A DNA stretch of 64,000 nt from Stutzerimonas stutzeri (lineage in GTDB: Bacteria > Pseudomonadota > Gammaproteobacteria > Pseudomonadales > Pseudomonadaceae). Position numbers and translations under genes: made by a program. The notes under the pieces are model-generated. The model ran no database searches. It was not told the origin of the DNA and was given only the letters and a program-made list of their open reading frames with translations. The stretch lies in assembly GCF_013522825.1 (NCBI RefSeq), contig NZ_JAAMQZ010000007.1:1-64000 (forward strand). The letters are read 5' to 3'. Below are positions 18,268-29,379 of this stretch, in pieces. The stretch's first letter is position 1. Every line of letters begins with the position of its first letter.

Positions 18268-18415
18268 TTAACAGACCGTGGAAAAACGTAGGCGAGGCAG
18301 GCAAGACGAGGCAAAAACAGCCGAAGAAGCGGAGTTTAGGTGTTCTAAATGAGCATTCTGAGGCTGTTTTTAACGACGTATTGCCAACGCAGCTAGTTTT
18401 TCAACAGCCTGTTAA
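18268..18415. repeat. Palindromic element A with AAAAACAGCC core
   Basis: The ends TTAACAGACCGTGGAAAAAC (18268-18287) and, inverted, GTTTTTCAACAGCCTGTTAA (18396-18415) match at 17 of 20 positions. Inside, AAAAACAGCC (18313-18322) faces GGCTGTTTTT (18362-18371), and TTTAG/CTAAA closes a small apical hairpin. The layered design matches the elements at 47163, 50104 and 62568. It lies between the starts of the divergent arfB and ydjM-like genes, so it may also influence their promoters. No coding capacity is seen. Confidence 0.8.
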
Positions 18416-18445
18416 GGTTACCTTCCCGCTGCAACGGACAGTCCC

Positions 18446-19486
18446 ATGGATTCGATTACTCAGGCCCTGCTGGGCGCCAGTGTACAGGCCTCCCTGCTCG
18501 GTCGCTGGCAGGGTCGCAAGGCGCTGCTGTATGGCGCCATGCTCGGCACCCTGCCCGATCTCGATGTGGTGATCGACTTTGGCGATGCCGTGGCCAACAT
18601 GACCTATCACCGTGGCTTCAGCCATTCGCTGTTCGTCCTCAGCCTGGTGGCCGTGGGGCTGACCTGGCTGGTAAGACGATTCCGGCCCAACCCGGACTAT
18701 TCGGGCATGCGCCTGTTCTTCACCCTCTGGCTGGTGCTGATCACCCATGTGACGCTGGACGCCTTCACCAGCTACGGCACCCAGCTGTTCTGGCCCTTGC
18801 AGACGACGCCCGTTGCCTGGTCCAGCGTTTTCATCATCGACCCGCTGTATAGCGTGCCCCTTCTTTTGGCGGTACTGGCCGGGACGATCCTCGGCTTGCA
18901 GGGACGCACCCCGCGCTGGCCCGCGCTCGCCCTGCTGCTGTCATCTCTGTACCTGGCCTTTACCCTGGCCGGCAAACAGATGACGGAAAATCGGCTGGAA
19001 ACGGCCCTGTCCGGCACGAGCATCCAGGCCGAACGAATATTCATCACGCCGACGCCCTTCAACAGCCTGCTGTGGCGCGCCATCGTGGTGGACGGTGACG
19101 ACTACTACGAAACCCTGGTGAGCTGGTTCGACCACAGCCCGCCGCAGCTGGTACGCCTGCCTCGTGGAGCGGGACTCGCCAGCCTGCTTGCCGACTCGCC
19201 GCAGCATGCCCGCCTGCACTGGTTCAGCGATGGCGTGCTGCGTTACGACGAAGTGAATGATCAGATTCTGGTGACGGATCTGCGGCTGGGCATGACCGGC
19301 TTCCATCCCTTCCGCTTCGCATTGGCCGAGCGCAACGGCGATGGCTGGCGGCTGATCCCCCATGTCGAAAGACTGCCAGCCGCGCGCGGCGACCTCGACC
19401 GTCTTGAACAGATCTGGCAACGCATCTGGCAGCAGCACCCCGGCCTGCCGCTGGCCGAATGGGCGGCAGACCTGAACAGGCGGTAG
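18446..19486 (+). CDS. Membrane-bound metal-dependent hydrolase, YdjM/DUF457 family
   Basis: A 346-residue protein opening MDSITQALLGASVQ, with GTLPDLDVVIDF and TYHRGFSHSLF near residues 34-60. These Asp and His clusters are the putative metal ligands of the YdjM (LexA-regulated in E. coli) family. About six hydrophobic segments lie in the first 180 residues, followed by a soluble C-terminal half of unknown fold. Biochemical function is not established for the family; a link to membrane or phospholipid metabolism has been suggested. No LexA box was evident upstream, where element A sits instead. Confidence 0.8.
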   Translation: MDSITQALLGASVQASLLGRWQGRKALLYGAMLGTLPDLDVVIDFGDAVANMTYHRGFSHSLFVLSLVAVGLTWLVRRFRPNPDYSGMRLFFTLWLVLITHVTLDAFTSYGTQLFWPLQTTPVAWSSVFIIDPLYSVPLLLAVLAGTILGLQGRTPRWPALALLLSSLYLAFTLAGKQMTENRLETALSGTSIQAERIFITPTPFNSLLWRAIVVDGDDYYETLVSWFDHSPPQLVRLPRGAGLASLLADSPQHARLHWFSDGVLRYDEVNDQILVTDLRLGMTGFHPFRFALAERNGDGWRLIPHVERLPAARGDLDRLEQIWQRIWQQHPGLPLAEWAADLNRR

Positions 19487-19542
19487 GTGGGGTCACGCTT
19501 CACCGCCCCGACGAGCGGAGTGGCGGATGTACCTGAAAAACT

Positions 19543-19632
19543 CCGATTACGCCTTCGGAGACCCGGATTACGCCTTCGGCTAATCCAGGCTACGACTGAG
19601 CAGAGTGTAGGGCCGAACGAGTTCGGCCCTAC
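19543..19632. repeat. GGATTACGCC repeats and a GTAGGGCCGAAC hairpin
   Basis: Two near-direct copies of CGATTACGCCTTCGG lie between 19544 and 19580, the second closed by TAATCC. Then GTAGGGCCGAAC/GTTCGGCCCTAC (19607-19632) forms a nearly loop-free 12-bp palindrome. It sits between the convergent ydjM-like and chemoreceptor genes and could end transcripts from both, although no T-run follows. The GGATTACGCC units recur at 27576-27652. Confidence 0.65.
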
Positions 19633-19634
19633 GA

Positions 19635-21584
19635 TCAGGTACGGAAATGCCTGACCAGCCCTTGCAGCTCGACACCCAGACGCGCCAGTTCGGCGCTGGC
19701 GGCGGCGGTCTGCTCACTGGCGCTGGCGCTCTGCTCGCCGATGTCATGCACCCGCGTCACGCTTTCGGAGATGTTTTCCGCCACGGCGCTCTGCTCCTCG
19801 GCGGCGGCGGCGATCTGCTGGTTCATCTGTTCGATGGTGGACACCGACTCGGTGATGCGCCCCAGCGCCATGCCGGCCTCGTTGGCCAGCTCGACGGTGC
19901 GTTGGGTCAGATCACGGCTGCTCTGCATCTGCTCCACCGCCTGCTTGGCGACGCGCTGCAGATTGCCGATCAGGCCTTCGATTTCCTCGGTGGAATCATG
20001 GGTGCGCCGTGCCAGGGCGCGCACTTCATCGGCGACCACGGCAAAGCCGCGGCCCTGTTCCCCGGCCCGTGCGGCTTCGATGGCCGCGTTGAGCGCCAGC
20101 AGGTTGGTCTGCTCGGCGACGGCACGGATGACTTCCAGCACGCTGCCGATGCGCCCGCTTTCGGCATGCAGCGCCTCGATGGCATGGGCCGACTGCTCGA
20201 CCTCACCGGCAAGGTGGCCGACCTGCACAGCGGCATCCTGCACCACCAGATCGCCCTGACACGCCTGCCGGTCAGCTTCGCGTGCAGCCAGCGAGGCCTG
20301 CTCGGCATTCTGCGCCACTTCCTGCACGGTGGCCGACATTTCGTGAATGGCAGTCACTACCTGTTCGGTCTCGATACGCTGTTTCTGCACACCGGCACTG
20401 GTCTGGGCGGTGACCGCCGACAGCTGTTCAGCGGCGGTGGCTAACTGTCCGACCCCGCCGCCGATGCGCCCGATCAGCGTGCGCAGGCTCTGGGTCATGT
20501 TGGCCATGGCCTGCTGCAACTGACCGAGTTCATCCTGCCGGGTAACCGTCTGCGTCTGGGTCAGATCCCCGCCCGCAACCTGCTGGGCCAGTTGTACGGT
20601 GTAGCGCAGCGGCACCACGATCATGCGCGAGATCAGCGTGGCGGCCACCAGACCGATAAGTACAGCAAGCACAGTGATGCCGCCCAGCAGCCAGTGGGCA
20701 TTGCTGCGCTGGGCCTGCATGGCGGCGGTCGACCGATCCAGCGCCTGGTCGGCGGCATCGAGAATGTGCCGCGCCTGGGTTTCCATGGCCTGCTCCAGCG
20801 CAATCCGTGTGCCGCGATTGCCACGAAACTCGGTAAAAGCCTGCTCATAGTTGCTGATGGCCGCCAGCGCGCCGTCCATCGTGGCCTGCTGGTCTTCACT
20901 GAGCCAGACCTTGAGGCTGCTGCCGATGGTGTTCACGTCACCGTAGGCCTCGACCCAGCTATCGACCGCCGCCTGGGCGTTGGTGCCGATAAACATGCTC
21001 TCGAAGGTGCGCAGATCGAGGATGCGCTTGGTCAGACCGGATGCCGCTTCAGCGATGGTCAGTGGATCACTGCCCTTCAGGCGATCACCTTCGAGCCGCA
21101 ACACCCGTACCGCATCGTACATATCCAGCTCGATATACTCGAATTCCTCACGGCTCCGCTGCGCGGCCTCGCCCATGTGCTGGCGCAGCTCCGCACCCCG
21201 GTCGATCAGCGTGCCGTATTCGCTGAACTGCTTGGCGTAGATCTCGACATCGCTGCGAATCCGCTGCAATTGCGCCTGCTCTTCAGCAATGGATCGGGCC
21301 GCCAGTTCATTCAGCTCCTGATTGAGCCTCTCCAGCGTGCTGCGCAGCGCCTCGGCGGACGTCGCCTGGCGGGTCAGCGCGTAGTCACGCTCCTGGCCAC
21401 GCGCCTCGAGAATCGCGGCATTGATCCGCGAAAGCTGGTTCATCTGCGAGGAGCGGGTGAGAATCGAATCCACCGCGTAGAAACCGGTGCCAGCCACACC
21501 CAGGGTCAGCAAAAGGACCATGGCAAAGCCGAACAGCAGCTTTTTGCCTACGGAAAGGTTGGCGAAAATATCGGCAGACTGCAT
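19635..21584 (-). CDS. Methyl-accepting chemotaxis protein with long helical sensor
   Basis: A 649-residue chemoreceptor. TM1 is near residues 15-37 and TM2 near 298-318. The periplasmic domain of about 260 residues is almost wholly helical, which fits the HBM (helical bimodular) class that includes McpS of P. putida, a sensor of TCA intermediates. A HAMP domain follows at 319-372, and the signalling hairpin [20 protein letters not shown] is near 484-503. The C-terminus (LVRHFRT) lacks the NWETF tether for CheR/CheB. The ligand is unknown; the HBM call is by size and helical character, not by alignment. Confidence 0.92.
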   Translation of the reverse strand: MQSADIFANLSVGKKLLFGFAMVLLLTLGVAGTGFYAVDSILTRSSQMNQLSRINAAILEARGQERDYALTRQATSAEALRSTLERLNQELNELAARSIAEEQAQLQRIRSDVEIYAKQFSEYGTLIDRGAELRQHMGEAAQRSREEFEYIELDMYDAVRVLRLEGDRLKGSDPLTIAEAASGLTKRILDLRTFESMFIGTNAQAAVDSWVEAYGDVNTIGSSLKVWLSEDQQATMDGALAAISNYEQAFTEFRGNRGTRIALEQAMETQARHILDAADQALDRSTAAMQAQRSNAHWLLGGITVLAVLIGLVAATLISRMIVVPLRYTVQLAQQVAGGDLTQTQTVTRQDELGQLQQAMANMTQSLRTLIGRIGGGVGQLATAAEQLSAVTAQTSAGVQKQRIETEQVVTAIHEMSATVQEVAQNAEQASLAAREADRQACQGDLVVQDAAVQVGHLAGEVEQSAHAIEALHAESGRIGSVLEVIRAVAEQTNLLALNAAIEAARAGEQGRGFAVVADEVRALARRTHDSTEEIEGLIGNLQRVAKQAVEQMQSSRDLTQRTVELANEAGMALGRITESVSTIEQMNQQIAAAAEEQSAVAENISESVTRVHDIGEQSASASEQTAAASAELARLGVELQGLVRHFRT

Positions 21585-21731
21585 CGGAAAAACCCTACAA
21601 ATGGCGTATTACGAAGTCGCCGGTGGTGCGACTGGAGCGAAGGGCTAAATCATAGCCTTTTAGTCAGCCATTGGCAGCAAAACGTCAACAATCCATCGCC
21701 ATAAATCAGACGAAGTGCAGACCAAATACGC

Positions 21732-23513
21732 TCAATGCTGTTGCAGATGGCCGTATAGCCGCGCATAGAGCCCGCCTTCGGCGATCAGTTGCAGATGCTC
21801 ACCCTGCTCGGCGATCCGCCCGCCATCGAATACAAGGACCCGATCGGCCTGTTTCACCGCCGACAGCCGGTGGGCGATGATCAGGGTCGTGCGGCCCTGG
21901 AGAAAGCGGCTCAGGCCTTGATGCAGGGCGTATTCGGTGGCGCTGTCGAGGGCCGAAGTCGCCTCGTCGAGGATCACCACGCTCGGCTCGGCAAGGATCA
22001 TCCGCGCCACGGCCAGGCGCTGCCGCTGGCCACCCGACAGGCGCACCCCGGAACGTCCGACGATACTGTCCAGGCCCTCGGGCAACTGCCGGATGGTGTC
22101 CGCCAGTTGGGCGATTTCCAGCGCCTGCCAGCAGGCCTGATCGTCGCGTTCGCGGCCCATCAGCAGATTGGCGCGCACCGTATCGTTGAACAGCGCCGGA
22201 TGCTGCAACACCACCGCCACATGCTCGCGCACGCAGTCCAGGCCGATCTGTTCGAGCGTGGCATCGCCATAGCGAATCTCCCCGGCCTGGGCGCGATACA
22301 GGCCCAGCAGCAGTTGCACCAGGGTGCTCTTGCCGCCACCGCTGGCGCCGACGATGGCGACCTTCTCGCCGGGCGCGATCTTCAGATCCAGGCCTTCGAG
22401 CACCGGCTCGTCCTGATAGGAGAAATACAGCCCGCGCACCTCGATGCCCACCGTGCGACCCGCCGTGAAGGGGTTGCGCCCACCTTCGTACTGCGGCTCG
22501 TCAGCCCGCGCCAGCAGCTGGTTGATCCGCGTCAGCGCGCCGCCTGCGGCATAAAATGCGTATTGCAGGCTGAGCAACTGCTCCACCGGGCCGATCATGA
22601 ACCACAGGTAGCTGAACACCGCCAGCATCTGGCCGATGGACAGATCCGAGAGCAGCACCGTGAGCATCGCCGCCGCGCGAAAGACATCGATGCCGAACTG
22701 GAACAGCAGACCGCTGGCGCGATTGGAGGCATCGGTCTTCCACTGCGAAGCCACGGCATGGTCACGCACCTCGCGGGCCTTGAACCCCAGCCGCCCGAGG
22801 AAAAAACCCTGACGGTTGCCGGCGCGCACTTCCTGGATCGCATCCAGGGTTTCGGTGAGTGCCTGGGTGAAACGCGAAGTGCTGTCGTTCTCCAGCTTCT
22901 TCAGGTGCTTGACGCGCTTGCCCAGCTGCACCGTGGCGTAGATCACCAGCGGATTGAACAGCAGGATCAGCAGCGCCAGTTGCCAGTGCATCCACAACAG
23001 GATCGCCGCCGTGCCGGCAATCGACAGCAGCGCCACCAACAGGCGACTGAGGGTTTCGCCGACGAATTTGTCGATGGTTTCCAGATCGGTGACCAGATGC
23101 GCCGCCACCGTACCGCCGCCGAGGCTTTCGTATTCGGCCAGGGCGATGCGCTTGAGGCGTTCGATCAGGCGGATGCGGATACGGTAGACGATATCCTTGG
23201 ACAACCGCGCGAACAGCCGCGCCTGCAGCACGTTGAACACCAGCGCAGAGCCGCGCAGCAGCAGTGTCACGCCGAGCATCAGGCCGATATAGCCGACCGC
23301 CGTCTGCCAACCTGTCGGCAGGAAGCGGTCCATGATCTGCAGCGCCGTGTTGCCGTCACCGAGCAGCACCTCATCGACCAGCAGCGGCAGCAACAGGGGA
23401 ATCGGCACGCTGCTCAGGGTCGCCAGCACGGCGACCAGGTTGGCCAGGATCAGCGCCTTGCGGTGATGCAACGCGAGACGGCGAATCTCCGCCCAGCTGA
23501 GCCGGTCAGGCAT
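21732..23513 (-). CDS. ABC transporter, fused permease/ATPase (exporter type)
   Basis: A 593-residue half-transporter. Six hydrophobic helices occupy residues 17-325, and the nucleotide-binding domain follows: Walker A GASGGGKST near 389-397, signature LSGGQRQR near 492-499, Walker B VVILDEATS near 512-520, and the His switch IIAHRLS. It should act as a homodimeric exporter of the MsbA/LmrA class; the substrate cannot be told. The start MPDRLSWAEI overlaps the end of the DsbA-family gene by eight bases, so both are on one minus-strand transcript with trhO and perhaps bolA upstream. Confidence 0.92.
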   Translation of the reverse strand: MPDRLSWAEIRRLALHHRKALILANLVAVLATLSSVPIPLLLPLLVDEVLLGDGNTALQIMDRFLPTGWQTAVGYIGLMLGVTLLLRGSALVFNVLQARLFARLSKDIVYRIRIRLIERLKRIALAEYESLGGGTVAAHLVTDLETIDKFVGETLSRLLVALLSIAGTAAILLWMHWQLALLILLFNPLVIYATVQLGKRVKHLKKLENDSTSRFTQALTETLDAIQEVRAGNRQGFFLGRLGFKAREVRDHAVASQWKTDASNRASGLLFQFGIDVFRAAAMLTVLLSDLSIGQMLAVFSYLWFMIGPVEQLLSLQYAFYAAGGALTRINQLLARADEPQYEGGRNPFTAGRTVGIEVRGLYFSYQDEPVLEGLDLKIAPGEKVAIVGASGGGKSTLVQLLLGLYRAQAGEIRYGDATLEQIGLDCVREHVAVVLQHPALFNDTVRANLLMGRERDDQACWQALEIAQLADTIRQLPEGLDSIVGRSGVRLSGGQRQRLAVARMILAEPSVVILDEATSALDSATEYALHQGLSRFLQGRTTLIIAHRLSAVKQADRVLVFDGGRIAEQGEHLQLIAEGGLYARLYGHLQQH

Positions 23514-24138
23514 GCGCGTTGCGCTCCAGCCAGCGCGCCAGCAACGGCTCCAGTGCCGCCAGCGGCTGGTAGCCGTTGGTCAGCAGCGCCAGCTGACCAT
23601 CGTGCTCGGCGAGCAGGGTTGGAAACCCGGCGATGCCGAGGTTGCGCGCCCAGTCGAAATCACTGGCGGTGGTGTCGCGAATAGCCTGGGAATCGAAACG
23701 GTCGGCGAATTCGCCTCGCCCCAGCCCGACGGCTTCGGCCAGTTCCACCAGCCGTTGCGGCTGGGTAACGTCGCAGCGCTGCACGTAGAACGCCTGCTGG
23801 ATACGCAACGCCAACGGCCAGACGCTGCGCTCATCGAGGCCACGCGCCGCCACCAGCGCACGGCAGGCCGGCTCGGTGTCGTAGATCAGCCCGTCGGGCA
23901 AGCCCTGTTCGAGGTCGAAGGGTTGTGCGCTGGCTTCATGCACCGCGCGCCAATAGGACAGGGTGCGTTCGCGTCCGGCGCTGTCCATGACCATCCGTTC
24001 GCGGCGCAGGCCGCCGACCACCAGCCGCATCCCGACGTCACAGGCACGCGCCTGCTCCGCCAATGCCTGGGCCACCGGCGCAAAGCCCCAGCACCAGGAA
24101 CACATGGGGTCCATCACGTAGATCAGTCGGGTGCTCAT
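23506..24138 (-). CDS. DsbA-family (FrnE-like) thiol oxidoreductase
   Basis: A 210-residue protein of the DsbA/FrnE thioredoxin-like group. MDPMCSWCWGF near residues 9-19 carries the CxxC active site (CSWC), and GIAGFPTLL near residue 170 contains the cis-proline that lines it. No signal peptide is present, so it is cytosolic, unlike DsbA. The ATG at 24138 is preceded by CAGGAG; longer starts lack support. It is 22 bases downstream of trhO and overlaps the ABC gene. Its substrate is unknown; cytosolic disulfide reduction or isomerisation is the family expectation. Confidence 0.88.
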   Translation of the reverse strand: MSTRLIYVMDPMCSWCWGFAPVAQALAEQARACDVGMRLVVGGLRRERMVMDSAGRERTLSYWRAVHEASAQPFDLEQGLPDGLIYDTEPACRALVAARGLDERSVWPLALRIQQAFYVQRCDVTQPQRLVELAEAVGLGRGEFADRFDSQAIRDTTASDFDWARNLGIAGFPTLLAEHDGQLALLTNGYQPLAALEPLLARWLERNAHA

Positions 24139-24160
24139 CAGTACTCCTGAACCCGTGCCT

Positions 24161-25096
24161 TCACGCACCCTGTTTGCGGTAGTTGTGACCGATGGGATGC
24201 GGCTGGTTGCGCTTGAGCGCCAGTTCGATCTGCTTCTGCCGTTCACGGGCGCTGGTGCGGGTTTTCTCGCTCAGCGTATTCCAGCAATGCGGGCAGCTGA
24301 TGCCGGGCACGTAATGCTCCGACTGTCGATCCTGAGCCGAAATCGGCGTGCGACAGGCATGACATTGATCGAAGTCGCCCTCACTGAGATCGTGGCGCAC
24401 GGTCACCCGGTTGTCGAACACATAACAGTCGCCGCGCCAGCGAGTTTCTTGCTCGGGCACTTCCTCCAGGTATTTGAGGATACCGCCCTTGAGGTGATAG
24501 ACCTCCTCGAACCCCTCACCCAGCATGTAGCTCGACGCCTTCTCGCAACGAATGCCGCCGGTGCAGAACATCGCGACCTTCTTGTGCCTGGCCGGGTCGT
24601 AATGCGCCTTGATGTACTCGGGGAACTCGCGAAAGGATTTGGTCTGCGGATCGATCGCACCGTCGAAGGTGCCGATGGCCACTTCGTAGTCGTTGCGGGT
24701 GTCGATCAGCAGTACCTCAGGGTCGTCGATCAATGCGTTCCAGTCCTTCGGCTCGACGTAGGTGCCGACACGCTGGTTGGGATCGACGCCCGGCACGCCA
24801 AGGGTGACGATTTCCTTCTTCAGCTTGACCTTGGTGCGATAGAACGGCGGTTCCTCACAGCGGGATTCCTTGTGGTCGATATCGGCCAGACGCGGATCGT
24901 TGTCGAACCAGGCCAGCAGTGCATCGATACCTTCGCGGCTGCCGGCAACGGTGCCATTGATGCCTTCCTCGGCGAGCAGCAACGTGCCCTTGATACCGTT
25001 GGCTTCGAGGACGGCGAGCAGCGGCTCACGCAACGCGACGTAGTCCGGCAGGGAGACGAACTTGTACAGCGCCGCGACGACGATCTTTTGAGTCAT
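24161..25096 (-). CDS. trhO: tRNA uridine(34) hydroxylase (YceA family)
   Basis: A 311-residue protein of the TrhO/YceA family, which makes 5-hydroxyuridine at the wobble position of certain tRNAs. An N-terminal acylphosphatase-like domain ([14 protein letters not shown], then AEEGINGTV) precedes a rhodanese domain ([11 protein letters not shown]) with Cys178 in the loop CTGGIRCEK. The C-terminal part has CHAC and CPHC pairs that could bind zinc. The ATG at 25096 fits the family start [10 protein letters not shown]. It heads the group trhO, DsbA-family, ABC transporter. A GCGCCGGC/GCCGGCGC hairpin lies near 25153 upstream of the start. Confidence 0.95.
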   Translation of the reverse strand: MTQKIVVAALYKFVSLPDYVALREPLLAVLEANGIKGTLLLAEEGINGTVAGSREGIDALLAWFDNDPRLADIDHKESRCEEPPFYRTKVKLKKEIVTLGVPGVDPNQRVGTYVEPKDWNALIDDPEVLLIDTRNDYEVAIGTFDGAIDPQTKSFREFPEYIKAHYDPARHKKVAMFCTGGIRCEKASSYMLGEGFEEVYHLKGGILKYLEEVPEQETRWRGDCYVFDNRVTVRHDLSEGDFDQCHACRTPISAQDRQSEHYVPGISCPHCWNTLSEKTRTSARERQKQIELALKRNQPHPIGHNYRKQGA

Positions 25097-25225
25097 GAAG
25101 GTTCTCCAGTGGTCACCCTCGCAAAGGGCGGACCGGGAATGCGAAAACGACAGCGCCGGCGTGAGCCGGCGCGGCGCGCATTCTAACAACAAACGCGCGA
25201 CTGTCCTCTGGTGACAGCCAAACGG

Positions 25226-25522
25226 CTATTTATGTCCGCCCGCACAGACGGGCGAAGCCGGCGCAACGCCCTGCTGTTGCCATTCTTGCGGTGTATAGGT
25301 GTGCAGCGCCAGGGCGTGGATCTGCTGCATCAGTTCGCCCATGGCGGCATAGGCCTTCTGGTGGCGTTTGACGGCGTTGAGGCCGGCGAACTGCTCGCTG
25401 ACGATCACCGCCTTGTAATGGGTTTCCTGCCCCCGGCTGTGCATGTGGCTTTCATCGAGCACCTGCAGGTGCTCGGGTTGCAGCACCCGCAGGGCGTTTT
25501 CAATCACGTTCAGTTTGCTCAT
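25226..25522 (-). CDS. bolA: BolA-family protein
   Basis: A 98-residue BolA protein. The fold is recognisable from LQPEHLQVLDESHMHSRGQETHYKAVIVSEQFAG, whose conserved histidines ligate a shared Fe-S cluster with monothiol glutaredoxin, and from RHQKAYAAMGELM. BolA proteins affect iron-sulfur trafficking and, in several bacteria, shape and biofilm genes. The RGxETHY spelling suits BolA rather than the shorter IbaG/YrbA type. It starts 15 bases after the DUF2059 gene on the same strand and lies 129 bases from trhO. Confidence 0.93.
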   Translation of the reverse strand: MSKLNVIENALRVLQPEHLQVLDESHMHSRGQETHYKAVIVSEQFAGLNAVKRHQKAYAAMGELMQQIHALALHTYTPQEWQQQGVAPASPVCAGGHK

Positions 25523-25537
25523 GCCTGGCTAACTCCG

Positions 25538-26047
25538 TCAGGGCTTCTTCTGGGTATCGAGTTCGGCGGTCATTTCCGCCAGCAGCTTGTTCACCTGGGG
25601 CACGGCGCCTTCCAGCCTGGCCTGGGTCAGCTGCGCCGAGCGCGCATTGAGTTGCGGCAACCGGGCCAGCACCTTGCGGCCCAGTTCGGATGCGTAGAAT
25701 TCATTCAGTTCGGCCAGCTCCTGCTCACTGAACACTTCGCTGTAGAGCGCAATCAGTTCGGGCTTGAGCTTGTCCCAGCCGATCTCCCGGTCCAGCACGG
25801 CATCGGCCTTGGACTGGTAGCTTTCCAGCAGGGCGCGCTTGCTTTCCGGCGCCTGCGTCTGGGCGAAGCGCTCGGCGAACATCTGCTGGACCTGGGCATA
25901 GATCGGTACGGTCAGGCGGTTGGCGCTGGCCAGTTCGAGAAAGCGCTCGGCCCGTGCGGCGTGGCTGGCCTCATCGGCGCTGACCTGAACGCTGAAGACT
26001 GCCAGCGACAAGACACTGCAAAGGCCGGCCATACGAAAAAGGTGCAT
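25538..26047 (-). CDS. Exported DUF2059 protein
   Basis: A 169-residue protein with a signal peptide (MHLFRMAGLCSVLSLAVFSV, cleavage near SADEA, residue 24). The mature all-helical DUF2059 domain contains LLESYQSKADAVLDREIGWDKLKPELIALYSEVFSEQELAELNEFYASELGRKV, read here only in part. Function is unknown; the protein should be periplasmic. The ATG at 26047 is set by the signal peptide and by an AAGGATCACTCA stretch upstream; an open extension to 26179 lacks a ribosome site. It is divergent from fumC with 138 bases between, and adjoins bolA. Confidence 0.85.
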   Translation of the reverse strand: MHLFRMAGLCSVLSLAVFSVQVSADEASHAARAERFLELASANRLTVPIYAQVQQMFAERFAQTQAPESKRALLESYQSKADAVLDREIGWDKLKPELIALYSEVFSEQELAELNEFYASELGRKVLARLPQLNARSAQLTQARLEGAVPQVNKLLAEMTAELDTQKKP

Positions 26048-26185
26048 TGAGTGATCCTTGGTGGGCGATAGTTGAGCCTCAGTGGACACATTCTGCGCGC
26101 GGAGTTCCAATCTCTCAAGGAAGGGGGAACCCGCACCCTCCCCCGGCAGCCTAAACTCAATCGTCCAGCAACGGAGCAAAATGGC

Positions 26186-27571
<1,386 letters not shown>

Positions 27572-27575
27572 CGGA

Positions 27576-27652
27576 GCGTCGGATTACGCCTACGGATCGT
27601 CGGATTACGAGACCCGGATCGTCGGATTACGCCTACGGCTAATCCGACCTAC
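27576..27652. repeat. Three GTCGGATTACG repeats
   Basis: Just after fumC, GCGTCGGATTACGCC, GATCGTCGGATTACGAG and GATCGTCGGATTACGCC follow one another at 27576, 27595 and 27617. The last closes a palindrome with TAATCCGACCTAC (to 27652). The unit resembles the repeats at 19543-19580 and belongs to the REP-type class scattered between Pseudomonas genes. It may end the fumC message or be a substrate of a REP-associated transposase elsewhere. Confidence 0.7.
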
Positions 27653-27692
27653 ATCTGGCGGAACATCGGCGGCAACGCGGGTTGGTTTTTTC

Positions 27693-29186
27693 CTAATCCT
27701 TTGCGATGGCCGCCTCAAGCGCTTCGTTCAGCGTGCGCAGGACCTTGATCCGGGCGAAGCGCTTGTCGTTGGCTTCCACCAGCGTCCAGGGCGCGATTTC
27801 GGTGCTGGTGCGGTCGACCATGTCCGTTACCGCATTGCCGTAATCGTCCCACTTTTCACGGTTGCGCCAGTCTTCCCCGGTGATCTTGAAGCGCTTGTGC
27901 GGCGTGTTCTCGCGCTCCTTGAAACGCTCCAGCTGGGTCTGTTTGTCGATGGACAGCCAGAACTTGACCACCACCACGCCGGCATCGATCAGCTGCTCCT
28001 CGAAATCGTTGATCTCGTTGTAGGCCCGCAGCCACTCATCAGGCGAACAGAACCCCTCGACGCGCTCGACCAGCACACGGCCATACCAGGAACGGTCGAA
28101 GATGGTGAACATTCCACGGCCCGGTACATTGCGCCAGAAACGCCAGAGCCAGGGTTTGGCCCGCTCGTCCTCGCTGGGCGCCGACACCTGTACGGTGCGA
28201 TACAGGCGCGGATCCAGTGCGCCGGTGATACGGCGGATGGCACTGCCCTTGCCGGCGGCGTCATGTCCTTCGAACAGCGCCAGCACGCCGCGCTTGCGCA
28301 GGCGACGATCACGCAGCAAGTGGGAAAGCCGCGCCTGCTCGTCGGCCAGTTGGCGTTTGTAAGTGTCCTTGTCCAGCTTCTGCGAGAGATCCAGGCTGCC
28401 GAGCAGACTCAGCTGATTCATGCTCATGTCCGCTTCGACCGGTGCGGAATGCGGCGCCACGGCAGGTCCATCGTTGCTATCGAGTGCCGCATTCAGACCT
28501 CCGAGCAACAGACGTCCGGCGATCAGGCTGCGATAACGCTCGTCAGCCCCCTCGATCACGTACCAGGGGGCGAAACTTCGGCTGCTGCGGCGCAGGATCA
28601 GCTCGCCATGGCGCACGAACCTGTCGTAGGTCTTGGACTGCTGCCAGTCCAGCGGGCTGATGCGCCAGCTGTGCAGCGGGTCGTCCTTGAGCGCTTCGAG
28701 GCGACGGTGCATACGGTCCTTGGACAGGTGAAACCAGAACTTGAAGATCAGCACGCCTTCGTCGCAGAGCATGCGTTCCAGGCGTTGCGCCCGGCTGATG
28801 GCCAGCTCCAGGTCAACCTTGCGCGTGCGCCCATGCACACGGTCTTCGAGCATCTTGCTGTACCAGTTGCCGAAAAAAATGCCGGTCTGCCCCTTCGCAG
28901 GCATACGCCGCCAGTAGCGCCAGGCAAGCGGATGCGAAAGCTCCTCGTCGCTGGGCACATCGAAGCTGTCCACACGAATCAGGCGCGGGTCCATCCATTC
29001 GTTGAGCAGCTTGATGGTCTCGCCCTTGCCCGCACCTTCGATGCCGTTGATCAGGATAAGCACCGGAAAACGTGCCTGTTCCCGAAGCCGGTTCTGGGCA
29101 TTGAGCAAGGCTTCGCGCAGGATCGGTACTTCGGCGTCGTAGGTGGCCTTGTCGATGCTGTGGCCGATTTCCGCAGACTCGAACAT
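27693..29186 (-). CDS. pap: Polyphosphate:AMP phosphotransferase
   Basis: A 497-residue protein made of two PPK2 domains. Walker A motifs are INGIEGAGKGE near residue 50 and FEGHDAAGKGS near 310; lid and Walker B-like stretches include GIFFGNWYSKM and TIFDRSWYGRVLVERVEG. Fused two-domain (class II) PPK2 enzymes phosphorylate AMP to ADP with polyphosphate. The length equals that known for P. aeruginosa PAP. The start MFESAEIGHSID at 29186 is preferred; the frame is open further upstream but without signals. The catalytic load usually rests on the C-terminal domain. It is divergent from mnmC. Confidence 0.94.
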   Translation of the reverse strand: MFESAEIGHSIDKATYDAEVPILREALLNAQNRLREQARFPVLILINGIEGAGKGETIKLLNEWMDPRLIRVDSFDVPSDEELSHPLAWRYWRRMPAKGQTGIFFGNWYSKMLEDRVHGRTRKVDLELAISRAQRLERMLCDEGVLIFKFWFHLSKDRMHRRLEALKDDPLHSWRISPLDWQQSKTYDRFVRHGELILRRSSRSFAPWYVIEGADERYRSLIAGRLLLGGLNAALDSNDGPAVAPHSAPVEADMSMNQLSLLGSLDLSQKLDKDTYKRQLADEQARLSHLLRDRRLRKRGVLALFEGHDAAGKGSAIRRITGALDPRLYRTVQVSAPSEDERAKPWLWRFWRNVPGRGMFTIFDRSWYGRVLVERVEGFCSPDEWLRAYNEINDFEEQLIDAGVVVVKFWLSIDKQTQLERFKERENTPHKRFKITGEDWRNREKWDDYGNAVTDMVDRTSTEIAPWTLVEANDKRFARIKVLRTLNEALEAAIAKD

Positions 29187-29379
29187 CGTGTTCTCCAGAG
29201 ACTTGTCGCGTTCATTGATGGTTAGCAGGCCCGTCCAAGTATCGCGCAAAAACACTGCCCGAAATTGACTGATGGCAGTTGGCCTCCAACTTCTCTGCTT
29301 TTCTGATGCGACAAAGCGTGCCCGCAGCGGCTTTGCGGTGGCTGCTAGAATCGCGCACCTTGATTTCAGGATATAGCCC

